Shown here: positions 1 to 6,612 of the stretch, piece by piece
How the letters are laid out: each line of letters opens with the position of its first letter
How positions within the stretch are numbered: position 1 is the stretch's first letter
Notes under the pieces: model-generated
Database searches by the model: none
Seen by the model: only the letters and a program-made list of their open reading frames with translations
What the model was told of the DNA's origin: nothing
Program-made: the position numbers and the translations under genes
Assembly: GCA_030639495.1 (NCBI GenBank)
Contig: DAOWCP010000085.1
Location: 1-10,373 of the forward strand
Direction of reading: 5' to 3'
From: JAGLTN01 sp023135255
GTDB lineage: Bacteria > Planctomycetota > Phycisphaerae > Sedimentisphaerales > Anaerobacaceae
Length of the DNA: 10,373 bases

Positions 1-407
1 AGTTAGCAAGGGGTATTACATTTCTTAATCCCTCAGGTATTGAAATAGGAGATAATGTTTATATTGCAACTGGGTGCTGGCTTGATGGTATGGGAAAGTT
101 GAAAATAGAAAGTGAAGTTGAGTTAAGTCCCTTTGTAGTAATAGCAACAAGTTCTCATTGTTTTGAGGGAGATTCTGTGCGGTTTGGAGGCTCGAAATTA
201 GGATCTGTTAGAATAGGTAAAGGTTCTTGGATTGCTTCTCATTCAGTAATAGTGGCAGGGGCTAAAGTAGGTTCTGGTTGTATCATCGGCGCTAACTCTG
301 TTGTGAGTAAGGATATACCAAACAATGTTTTTGCTGGTGGTGTACCGGCAAAAGTAATTGCTGAAAGAAAAAACAACAGCCCTGATCTTTTTTCAAGGTT
401 TGAATAA
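1..407 (+). CDS. Hexapeptide-repeat acetyltransferase (WcaF/maltose O-acetyltransferase type), 5'-truncated by window edge
   Basis: The reading frame is open from base 3 at the left edge to the TAA at 405-407, so only the last 134 residues are visible and the true start lies outside. The internal ATG at 90 is not the start: residues encoded upstream of it (IEIGDNVYIATGCWLDG) are good family sequence. The protein is a left-handed beta-helix with repeated [LIV]-G-x4 hexapeptides (IEIGDN, VRIGKG, AKVGSG, CIIGAN). A candidate active-site His lies in the SSHCFEG segment, and the family's C-terminal signature GGVPAKVIAER is present. Such enzymes move an acetyl group from acetyl-CoA to a sugar hydroxyl in the cytoplasm. 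The gene lies 21 bases before a glycosyltransferase, which fits O-acetylation of a surface glycan. The sugar acceptor cannot be read from sequence. A serine acetyltransferase is less likely because of the GGVPAK tail and the context. Confidence 0.9.
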   Translation, partial: LARGITFLNPSGIEIGDNVYIATGCWLDGMGKLKIESEVELSPFVVIATSSHCFEGDSVRFGGSKLGSVRIGKGSWIASHSVIVAGAKVGSGCIIGANSVVSKDIPNNVFAGGVPAKVIAERKNNSPDLFSRFE

Positions 408-428
408 TCCTATTTTGATTGGTTTGAT

Positions 429-1595
429 GTGAAATATAGAATTTGTGTTATAACTACTGTATCAGCGTCAATTAAAGCCTTTTATAAAGGACAACTGGAA
501 GAATTTAACAAAGCAGGATTTGAAACAACCGTAATATGCGGTAAGGATGAAAAACTTAAAGATTTTTTGCCAGAAGAAACAAATTATATCCCTGTTAATT
601 TTTCAAGAAAAATAAGCATTTTGCAGGATTTGAAAAGCTTATTTGTTTTGTACAAGATATTTAAGAAAAACAAATATGATATTGTTCAATACAGCACTCC
701 AAAAGCATCTTTGATAGCTGCTATCGCATCTTTTTTCGCCAGAATGCCTATTCGTATTTACATCTTATGGGGATTGTATTACATGGGACAAAAAGGCTTT
801 AAACGAAAATTGTTTAAATATTTTGAAAAAATCATATCAAAAATTAGCCATATAATTTTACCAATAGCACATGAAATGGTTGGCTTTGCAATTGATGAAA
901 ATTTGGGTAAAAAAGAAAAATATAAAGTAATGCTTAATGGCAGCGCATGTGGAGTAGACTTAGAAACTTTTAATCCTGAAAAATGGAAACCCTTTAGAAA
1001 TAAGATCAGAAATGAATTACATGTACTAGAAGATGGAGTAGTAATTGGCACAGTTGCAAGACTTACGGGAGACAAAGGGATAAATGAACTTGTTCAAGCA
1101 TTCAATGAGATTTCCAATGAAATACCCAAAGCATATCTTTTATTAGTTGGTGATCAGGAAGAAAAAGATAGACTCTTACCAGCAACCGAACGAATTATTA
1201 ATATGAATCCACGCATAAGATCTGTTGGATGGCAAGATGATCCTTTGCCATATTATTCAACGATGGATATTTTTTGCTTACCTACTTATCGAGAGGGATT
1301 TGGTGAGGTTAATTTGGAAGCGCAAGCAATGGGGCTTCCTGTTGTTTCAACTGATGTGATCGGTCCAAGAGAGTCAGTTGAAAACAATTCTACTGGTTAT
1401 TTGATTGAATCCCAAAAAAGTGAAGCCTTACTTGAACCTTTAAGGCAACTTTTGACTAATCAAGAACTACGGACCAAATTTGGTATTGCTGGCAGAAAAA
1501 GAGTTATCGAAAAATTTGATAGAAAAGAAATGATAAAAGCAATAATTGAGCATAGACTATCATTATTAGAAAAATCAAAACAAAATGATAACTAA
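429..1595 (+). CDS. GT4-family glycosyltransferase (GT-B fold, PglA/capsule type)
   Basis: This 388-residue protein has the size and two-Rossmann layout of retaining GT4 glycosyltransferases. The N-terminal acceptor domain begins MKYRICVITT. The C-terminal donor domain starts near residue 203 and carries the phosphate-binding pair in ARLTGDKG (R211, K216). The EX7E element is in REGFGEVNLEAQA (E289 and E297), followed by the GLPVVSTD strand. It probably adds a sugar from a nucleotide donor to a growing lipid-linked oligosaccharide at the cytoplasmic side of the membrane; donor and acceptor are unknown. The start is GTG at 429, the first usable start after the in-frame stop of the preceding gene, with no clear Shine-Dalgarno sequence, which suggests coupling to that gene. 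The 3' end overlaps the next gene by 11 bases. The gene is visibly AT-rich, about 30% GC in one 60-base stretch I counted, against about 53% in a stretch of hisA. Confidence 0.93.
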   Translation: MKYRICVITTVSASIKAFYKGQLEEFNKAGFETTVICGKDEKLKDFLPEETNYIPVNFSRKISILQDLKSLFVLYKIFKKNKYDIVQYSTPKASLIAAIASFFARMPIRIYILWGLYYMGQKGFKRKLFKYFEKIISKISHIILPIAHEMVGFAIDENLGKKEKYKVMLNGSACGVDLETFNPEKWKPFRNKIRNELHVLEDGVVIGTVARLTGDKGINELVQAFNEISNEIPKAYLLLVGDQEEKDRLLPATERIINMNPRIRSVGWQDDPLPYYSTMDIFCLPTYREGFGEVNLEAQAMGLPVVSTDVIGPRESVENNSTGYLIESQKSEALLEPLRQLLTNQELRTKFGIAGRKRVIEKFDRKEMIKAIIEHRLSLLEKSKQNDN

Positions 1596-2172
1596 CTTTC
1601 AAAAACAATATGCAAGTCAGGTTGCTGGTCTTCATATATCTGGGATATCGAATGGTTTTATAAGTTCGCTTGGTCAGGGGTTTGTGACGGCTCTTTATGA
1701 GGCTATTGCTGAAGATGAGAATAGTTTTGGGTTTGTGGCAGTGGAGGATGGTGAGGTTTTGGGCTTTGTCGCATTTACCACTGGTCTCTCGAAGCTTTAT
1801 AAATATGTTGCCTTAAAAAAAGGTCTGAAATTTGGTTTTATTCTTGTTCGCAAGATGACTTCTCTAGGAATTTTAAAAAAAATCTGGAGCAATATATTTT
1901 ATCCTGGAAAAATGAAAAGTCTGGATTTGCCTGATGCAGAGTTGTTGTCCATAGTTATTGCACCTCAAGGGCGAGGCAAGGGGTTAGCTACTCAGCTTGT
2001 GGGAAGAGGGTTTGAGGAATGTGCAAGTCGTGGAATTGGCAAAGTGAAGGTTCTTGTCGATGCAGCCAATGAGCTGGCGAATAAGTTATATCTGAAATGT
2101 GGATTCAAGTTGGCAGGTCAAATTGACAGCCATGGTGTGATAAGTAATATTTATGTTGCTCAAATCAATTAA
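1585..2172 (+). CDS. GNAT-family N-acetyltransferase in polysaccharide locus
   Basis: This 195-residue protein has a GNAT core. A central strand reads FGFVAVEDGEVLGFVAF (residues 49-64). The acetyl-CoA pyrophosphate loop follows strand 4 as LLSIVIAPQGRGKGLA (QGRGKG at 128-133). The closing element ANKLYLKCGF (165-174) places Y169 where many GNATs have their general acid. Residues 65-115 form a longer basic insertion with aromatic residues, which may contact a membrane-bound or glycan acceptor; that is inference. The ATG lies inside the last codons of the glycosyltransferase (11-base overlap) and the sugar-phosphate transferase follows after 5 bases, so translation is likely coupled. GNAT enzymes in such loci usually N-acetylate an amino sugar, either as a nucleotide sugar or on the glycan. 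The substrate here is not evident. Confidence 0.86.
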   Translation: MITNFQKQYASQVAGLHISGISNGFISSLGQGFVTALYEAIAEDENSFGFVAVEDGEVLGFVAFTTGLSKLYKYVALKKGLKFGFILVRKMTSLGILKKIWSNIFYPGKMKSLDLPDAELLSIVIAPQGRGKGLATQLVGRGFEECASRGIGKVKVLVDAANELANKLYLKCGFKLAGQIDSHGVISNIYVAQIN

Positions 2173-2177
2173 TTATT

Positions 2178-2801
2178 ATGACCGCAATTTTTAAAAGGGT
2201 ATTTGATATAGTAGTGTCACTTGCAGTGTTGCTTGTATTGTGGCCTGTATTTGTAGTTGTTATTATTGCGATTCGGTTTGGTACTAAAGGGCCGGCGATA
2301 TTCAAACAGGAAAGGGCTGGTAGAGATGCCAGGCCTTTTGTTTTTTATAAATTCCGCACGATGCGAACCGATGCTGATCCATTTGGGGCTTCGCCTAAGT
2401 CTGGTGATGACCCGCGAATCACTAAGATAGGTAAATTTTTGCGGGAATATTCTCTCGATGAAATTCCTCAGTTATTTAACATATTAAAAGGCAATATGAG
2501 CATAGTTGGGCCTCGGCCTTTGTATATTTCGCAAATCGCAGAGTGGAATGATCGTCAAAAGAAAAGGCTTTTGGTTAAGCCTGGTCTTACTGGTCTGGCG
2601 CAAATTTCAGGCAGGGGAGCGTTAACACGTGAGCAGAAGCTTGAGTTTGATGTCGAATATGTTGAAAAAGCTTCCTTTTGGCTTGACATTAAAATCATTT
2701 TTGAAACTGCTAAGCAGGCAATTTTCAGAAAAGATATATACGAAAAGCAATATTCAGAAGCTGAAGCAACTCGCGGCGAAAACGAAGCTGAGGATAAATA
2801 A
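2178..2801 (+). CDS. Undecaprenyl-phosphate sugar phosphotransferase (bacterial sugar transferase, PglC/WcaJ C-terminal type)
   Basis: This is a small monotopic phosphoglycosyl transferase of 207 residues, the size of the PglC-like group without the extra N-terminal helices of WcaJ/WbaP. A basic start (FKR) and a hydrophobic re-entrant helix (about residues 9-33) precede the catalytic domain. Family motifs appear in order: IFKQERAGRD (41-50), FYKFRTMR (56-63), the catalytic Asp-Glu pair in YSLDEIPQL (D94, E95), MSIVGPRP (107-114) and KPGLTGLAQISGR (134-146). It transfers a sugar 1-phosphate from a nucleotide sugar to undecaprenyl phosphate on the inner face of the membrane, the first committed step of glycan assembly. 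It begins 5 bases after the GNAT gene, with no separate ribosome site, consistent with a four-gene operon. The charged tail (residues 190-207) is probably disordered. Confidence 0.95.
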   Translation: MTAIFKRVFDIVVSLAVLLVLWPVFVVVIIAIRFGTKGPAIFKQERAGRDARPFVFYKFRTMRTDADPFGASPKSGDDPRITKIGKFLREYSLDEIPQLFNILKGNMSIVGPRPLYISQIAEWNDRQKKRLLVKPGLTGLAQISGRGALTREQKLEFDVEYVEKASFWLDIKIIFETAKQAIFRKDIYEKQYSEAEATRGENEAEDK

Positions 2802-2833
2802 TAATAGCAAAGATGAATGTTGTATATTATTGA

Positions 2834-4093
2834 ATGACACCATATATGTTTTTTAAAAAGATTTTCTCGAAAACAAGTAGTATATTTATTTTGCTTATCT
2901 ATCTTGTGCTGGCAACAAGTGTTTATGCTATTGAGCCTGAGGAGATACTTGTTGTTGCAAATGGTGACATTGATCAATCCGTTGAGCTTGCGAAATATTA
3001 TTGCAAAAGACGCAGTGTGCCGGAAGAAAATATTATTTCTTTACCGCTCGGTAAAAGTCTGACTGATAGTATAAGCAGGTCAGATTATGACAAAAAAATC
3101 GCTGGCGTTATTCGTGAAAAGCTTAAGATAAAGAAATATAATAATATTCGCTGCATTTTGACTGTTTATGGCGTGCCGATAAAAGTAGCGGGGCGTGGGG
3201 TGCTTGAAGGTAAGGAAAAAGAGCTTAGCAAGCTAAAAGCACTATTGGGCGAAAAACAAAATAAGCTGCAAAGTCAGGCAAACAGTTCTTCGACCAAAAG
3301 TAAAGCACTTCAAAGAGAAATTAAAAAGCTTAATCAGCAAATAAATTTTATAGCTGGTAAATTTACAGATGCCTCTGTTGATAGTGAATTGTCTTTAGTA
3401 CTTTATGAAAATTATGAACTTTATTACTGGCAGAAGAATAAGCTTAATTATCGTGTTATAGATCCGGATGGTAAGACTTTAATGGTTTGTCGGCTTGATG
3501 GGCCTGGGTTTGAGATATCAAAAAATCTTGTTGATAAGGCAATAGCTGCTGAAAATGCAGGGCTCAGCGGTAAGGTTTATATAGACAGCGGTTTTCCCGG
3601 CGACAAGAAAAAGCAGCCGGCATTTGCCAAATATGACTGGTCGCTTCTAAGGGTAGCGGATGTGGTAAGGAGTCGAAGCAAATTAAAGGTAGTGGAAGAA
3701 AAAACCGATGGGCTTTTTCCAGTTGACAGTTGTCCTGATGCTGCATTGTATTGTGGATGGTATAGCCTGAAAAAATATATCGATGCATTTGATTTCGTAG
3801 ATGGTGCTGTCGGATATCATCTCGCAAGTTGGGAAGCTGTAAATTTGCGTGATGCTAATTCTACCCAGTGGTGTCCTGCGATGCTTAAAGACGGAATTAC
3901 GGCAACATTAGGGGCTGTTTCCGAGCCTTATTTAACTGCATTTCCAAAGCCGGACGTTTTTTTTGGTCAACTGCTGGATGGCTATAGTCTTGTAGAGGCA
4001 TATTACAGAAGCAAGCCTTTCAATTCATGGCAGTTGGTATTGATAGGTGATCCGCTATATAAGCCTTTCAAAAAGCGGTTCAGTTATTTTTAG
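2834..4093 (+). CDS. Secreted TIGR03790-family protein with coiled-coil insertion
   Basis: I assign this 419-residue protein to TIGR03790 from its overall pattern: a start of the mature protein like EILVVANGDIDQSVELA (37-53), RSVPEENIISLPL (60-72), ILTVYGVPIK (108-117), a C-terminal block ITATLGAVSEPYL (355-367) and the closing IGDPLYKPF (404-412). The family has no established function and is reported to co-occur with exosortase in exopolysaccharide-producing bacteria. The N-terminus is a signal peptide (KKIF, then a hydrophobic stretch to about residue 30, likely cleaved after VYA at 32), so it acts outside the cytoplasm. Residues 123-175 are rich in Lys, Glu, Gln and Leu with heptad-like spacing and look like a coiled-coil hairpin inserted in the domain. 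ATG at 2846 (Met5) is an alternative start and would give a 28-residue signal peptide. The gene follows the glycan operon after 32 bases. Its end overlaps the convergent VanZ-like gene by 14 bases. Confidence 0.88.
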   Translation: MTPYMFFKKIFSKTSSIFILLIYLVLATSVYAIEPEEILVVANGDIDQSVELAKYYCKRRSVPEENIISLPLGKSLTDSISRSDYDKKIAGVIREKLKIKKYNNIRCILTVYGVPIKVAGRGVLEGKEKELSKLKALLGEKQNKLQSQANSSSTKSKALQREIKKLNQQINFIAGKFTDASVDSELSLVLYENYELYYWQKNKLNYRVIDPDGKTLMVCRLDGPGFEISKNLVDKAIAAENAGLSGKVYIDSGFPGDKKKQPAFAKYDWSLLRVADVVRSRSKLKVVEEKTDGLFPVDSCPDAALYCGWYSLKKYIDAFDFVDGAVGYHLASWEAVNLRDANSTQWCPAMLKDGITATLGAVSEPYLTAFPKPDVFFGQLLDGYSLVEAYYRSKPFNSWQLVLIGDPLYKPFKKRFSYF

Positions 4094-4823
4094 CGTTGGC
4101 TTTAGCGGTCTTTTTGTTGCTTAATGCTAAGGCAAGAATATTTACGGCTACGGTTACTGATATTGCAGCGAAAGCTATTATCATATTTCTCAATTCAAAG
4201 TATCGCCCTGTTAATTTTGTGGTTAGTATAACGGTTGCTAAAAATCCCAGGGCAAACGCATAAGCAAAAATTATCCACTTAAGTTGAGTCAGGTTTATTT
4301 TGTTTCTATATTGACACAGCTTCCATATCCAAAGTTGAGTAAAAAACCCATATCCGAACAGATGAAATATTGAATAAATTTTTGGCATTAGTTCGCCAAG
4401 ATTTTCTTTTGCAAGGGTTGTAATTGCTAATATGGACATTCCGGTGACCATAATGAAGCAGGATTTGAATTCAAGGAACGAAAGCAAAATAAGTCCGGCT
4501 GCTACACCTTTCATATTAGCGAAGAAGTCAGTTAAATCTGTACTTCTGCCGACATATTGTTGAAGCCATTCGTCGATCGCTCCATAGGCGATTAAAATGG
4601 GCATTACCCACCATATTGTTAATTTATGCCAGTTGATTTTTTTATCTGGTGACACGGCAGCCCAGAGCAGAAATGTAAAAATAAGATAGGCAACAAAGTG
4701 CAAAGTCTTATCCGATACGTTAGCTTTGTAGATGACCTGGGGGATGGGAATGTGTGTCAGTATAAAAATAGCTATCCAGTAGACTGCCAGTAAAACGGTC
4801 ATGATAATTTTTTTATTCTTCAT
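4080..4823 (-). CDS. VanZ-like integral membrane protein
   Basis: This protein has about seven hydrophobic segments. Its first half carries the VanZ-like signature: SDKTLHFVAYLIFTFLL, then AYGAIDEWLQQYVGRSTDLTDFFANMKG, whose spaced Glu, Gln, Arg, Asp, Asp and Asn match the family's conserved polar set facing the membrane. The second half adds more helices and a second, weaker His-x3-Tyr motif (FHLFGYGFF), longer than single-domain VanZ proteins of about 150 residues. VanZ of Enterococcus gives low-level teicoplanin resistance by an unclear mechanism; most relatives in environmental bacteria sit near polysaccharide genes and have unknown roles, so resistance should not be inferred. I chose ATG at 4823 (247 residues, MKNKKIIM before the first helix). 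A TTG at 4877 would add 18 polar residues and has no ribosome site. The 3' end overlaps the convergent secreted-protein gene by 14 bases. Confidence 0.83.
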   Translation of the reverse strand: MKNKKIIMTVLLAVYWIAIFILTHIPIPQVIYKANVSDKTLHFVAYLIFTFLLWAAVSPDKKINWHKLTIWWVMPILIAYGAIDEWLQQYVGRSTDLTDFFANMKGVAAGLILLSFLEFKSCFIMVTGMSILAITTLAKENLGELMPKIYSIFHLFGYGFFTQLWIWKLCQYRNKINLTQLKWIIFAYAFALGFLATVILTTKLTGRYFELRNMIIAFAAISVTVAVNILALALSNKKTAKANAKNN

Positions 4824-4960
4824 GTTCTCTAATTTACTTTTGATGCTTGGCTGAAATTTTTCATTAATAAATTTCAATTTTTATTTTTACGAAAATTTAA
4901 TACTACCAGATATTGGCGTGTTATGTAATAATAAACTGGGTAAACAATAAGAATATTGAC

Positions 4961-4964
4961 AGGG
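4961..4964 (+). promoter_or_regulatory. Ribosome binding site for the nitroreductase/DJ-1 fusion gene
   Basis: An AGGG core lies 8 bases before the ATG at 4973, one of the few clearly recognisable Shine-Dalgarno-like sites in this window. It supports the chosen start, which also gives an uninterrupted signal peptide. Confidence 0.55.
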
Positions 4965-4972
4965 TTTGAAAA

Positions 4973-6223
4973 ATGCAAACTATTAAAAGAATTCTGATTT
5001 TTGTGGTTTTGCTTTTGCTTGCAGGGCAAGGCTTTTCAGCTCAGCGGACCTCGGCAGGACGCAGCATAACACTTTTTCCGCCAACGCTGACAGGAGATGT
5101 GAATTTTGAACAGCTGCTTGAAAATTCCTATGACGTAAGAGAATTTACTTCTAAGCCTCTTAGCACAGATCAGATTGGCCAACTTGCATGGGCGGGCGGC
5201 AAAGTTTTTGGTAGTGGTTTGGTTTCAAAAGAAGCTGAATTTTCTAAGAGCGGGGGCATTAATTTATATTTTGTTATTTCTGATGGTGTTTTTGAATATG
5301 ATCCGAAGCTGCACGTACTCGAAGAGCTTACGGATGTCGATGTTCGTAGTAAGATATCCAAAGCAAGTTCGGATGAAGATATAATAGCTGATTGTCCATG
5401 CACTATAATCATTGCAGCTGAAATAAAAAAGATTGCCCGGCAATTGGGTTTAAAGGCTGCGAGGTTCGCGGCTATTCAGGCGGGAAGAGTTGCTCAGAAT
5501 ATTCAAACTCAGGCAGCGGCGATAGGACTTGGTTCCACAGCTATTAATGATTTTGACATTACTTCTGTTCGAATGCTTGGCAGACTTCCTTCGTCTGTAA
5601 AGCCGATATCGATAATCTGTACTGGATACCCGGCGGTTGCAGCAGATAAAGAAATTCAAGCTGATGATAACGAGCAGACACCTGAGAAAACAGCGGTTGA
5701 GCCCAAGAGTACTTTCAGTGCGGTATTTATTGTGGCGAGTAAGAACTTTCGAGAGGAGGAGCTTTTTGAGACACAGAAGCAGTTGGAAAATGCATCTATA
5801 GAAACGGTTATCGCCAGCAGCAAAAAGGGGCTTATCAAAGGTCAGTCTGGTGGCAAAGCCCAAGCACAGATGCTGCTTAGTGACATAACAGTGGATGATT
5901 ATGATGCGGTGATTTTTGTTGGTGGGGTTGGGGCCAGGGAATATTTCGGCGACAAAACAGCGTGGAAAATTGTAAGAGAAGCTGTTGAAAAAGATAAAAT
6001 ATTGGCGGCTATTTGTATCGCACCGGCAATTTTAGCCAATGCAGGTGTGCTTGATGGTATCACAGCTACCAGTTTTAAATCTGAAAGGGCAAGGCTCAAA
6101 AAGTCTGGTGCAAGATATACCAGCGGGTCTGTTGAACGAGATGGACTCATTATAACAGCTATCGGGCCAGAGGCCTCAGCAAGGTTCGGCAAGGTAATAG
6201 CAGAGGCAATAAAACAGCCTTGA
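4973..6223 (+). CDS. Exported fusion protein: SagB-type nitroreductase-like domain plus DJ-1/PfpI domain
   Basis: This 416-residue protein has three parts. Residues 1-23 are a signal peptide (MQTIKR, hydrophobic to LLLLAG, likely cut after FSA). Residues about 30-222 resemble the SagB/ThcOx-type flavin oxidoreductase fold: SITLFPPTL, SYDVREF (R56), GVFEYDPKLHVLEEL, AAIQAGRVAQNIQTQAAAIG and PISIICTGYP. The usual Arg-Arg before S-V-R-E-F is replaced by N51-S52-Y53, and the P-S-A-G-A segment is shortened to SKSGGIN, so FMN binding and catalysis may be altered. After an acidic linker (about 226-245), residues 248-416 form a DJ-1/PfpI domain: the EEEL segment (E263), VIFVGGVG, and the nucleophile-elbow ICIAPAILANAGVL with C348. 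The next residue is Ile, not the His of PfpI-type proteases, so it is closer to DJ-1-like members. The pairing suggests a redox or electrophile-handling role outside the cytoplasm; that is inference. Its promoter probably lies in the AT-rich 95-150 bases upstream. Confidence 0.85.
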   Translation: MQTIKRILIFVVLLLLAGQGFSAQRTSAGRSITLFPPTLTGDVNFEQLLENSYDVREFTSKPLSTDQIGQLAWAGGKVFGSGLVSKEAEFSKSGGINLYFVISDGVFEYDPKLHVLEELTDVDVRSKISKASSDEDIIADCPCTIIIAAEIKKIARQLGLKAARFAAIQAGRVAQNIQTQAAAIGLGSTAINDFDITSVRMLGRLPSSVKPISIICTGYPAVAADKEIQADDNEQTPEKTAVEPKSTFSAVFIVASKNFREEELFETQKQLENASIETVIASSKKGLIKGQSGGKAQAQMLLSDITVDDYDAVIFVGGVGAREYFGDKTAWKIVREAVEKDKILAAICIAPAILANAGVLDGITATSFKSERARLKKSGARYTSGSVERDGLIITAIGPEASARFGKVIAEAIKQP

Positions 6224-6244
6224 TCGGAAATAAGAATTAAATAA

Positions 6245-6333
6245 CGGAAAGGGGGGGATTCGAACCCCCGGTACCCGCAAAGGGGCACACCGGTTTTCGA
6301 AACCGGCTCCTTAAGCCGCTCGGACACCTCTCC
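6245..6333 (-). tRNA. tRNA-Ser (anticodon CGA)
   Basis: The reverse strand folds as a class II tRNA of 89 bases. The acceptor stem pairs GGAGAGG with CCTTTCC (one G-U), followed by discriminator G, the usual serine identity base. The D-arm region reads TCCGAGCGGCTTAAGGA. The anticodon stem CCGGT/ACCGG encloses the loop TTCGAAA, giving anticodon CGA (plus-strand bases 6297-6299), which reads UCG. A long variable arm (about GTGCCCCTTTGCGGGTAC, forming CCC/GGG) and a T arm GGGGG-TTCGAAT-CCCCC complete it. The 3' CCA is not encoded (the next bases are TTAT), so it must be added by the CCA-adding enzyme. It stands alone, converging on the fusion gene that ends 21 bases away. Confidence 0.97.
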
Positions 6334-6612
6334 ATCAATATATCACACCCGATTAAAACTCAGGCTGTATTTCAGAGGTACGTACTTTACAAGCTGTGCA
6401 AATATTTTGCAAGAATATTAAATATTTGATTTAAATTGTTTGAAAGGCAGTTGAGATTTACCTAAAATCGGCCTTGCGTTATTTAATGTAAAAGATTTGA
6501 GGTTAGTGTACCCTTAAGGGTAGTAAATGTCCGCGAATAAATCCGTAATTGATTATTTTTAAGTTATTTACCCGCGGATAAACGGTAAAATTCAATTGGG
6601 ATCAGTATATTT
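6334..6612. other. Intergenic region with palindromes and an imperfect repeat, upstream of tRNA-Ser and hisA
   Basis: I see no gene in these 279 bases, which must hold the divergent promoters for the tRNA (-) and hisA (+). Three structures are visible. TGCAAA and TTTGCA flank a 3-base centre at 6397-6411. A perfect 14-base palindrome, TACCCTTAAGGGTA, lies at 6509-6522. An imperfect direct repeat starts CCGCG-R-ATAAA at 6531-6550 and again at 6572-6592, with the second copy containing CCGCGG. Palindromes of this size are common protein-binding sites, but I recognise no known operator. A weak GGGA at 6598-6601 lies 11 bases before the hisA ATG. I could not place a convincing -35/-10 pair. Confidence 0.4.
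6509..6522. repeat. Perfect 14-base palindrome upstream of hisA
   Basis: TACCCTTAAGGGTA is its own reverse complement and sits about 90 bases before the hisA start. It is a candidate operator or half-site pair. No run of T follows, so it is not a rho-independent terminator. Confidence 0.5.

Noticed and set aside
1..2801. Assignment as a PglA/PglC/PglD protein N-glycosylation locus
   Set aside because: The sugar transferase and GT4 resemble those families, but no PglB oligosaccharyltransferase is visible. The hexapeptide enzyme has WcaF-type rather than PglD-type ends, so only a general glycan role is supported.
2555..2977. A 140-codon minus-strand open frame over the sugar transferase 3' end
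   Set aside because: It is antisense to conserved motifs of the sugar transferase and the signal peptide of the next gene. Its Cys- and Ser-rich composition is typical of a non-coding frame.
4080..4823. Glycopeptide-resistance gene vanZ
   Set aside because: Only the conserved family motif is present. There are no vanHAX genes, and most VanZ-like proteins have no shown resistance role.
4956..4961. TTGACA, a perfect -35 consensus, before the fusion gene
   Set aside because: It lies only 11 bases before the ATG, so no -10 element or leader would fit for this gene. The overlapping AGGG is better explained as a ribosome site.
5899..6327. A 142-codon minus-strand open frame running through the tRNA-Ser and into the fusion gene
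   Set aside because: It begins inside the tRNA (its first residues are translated tRNA sequence) and is antisense to a well-supported domain. It is a shadow frame.
6334..6345. TATATT-like -10 box just before the tRNA-Ser on the minus strand
   Set aside because: It is so close to the mature 5' end that transcription would start inside the tRNA, and no good -35 lies at the right distance.
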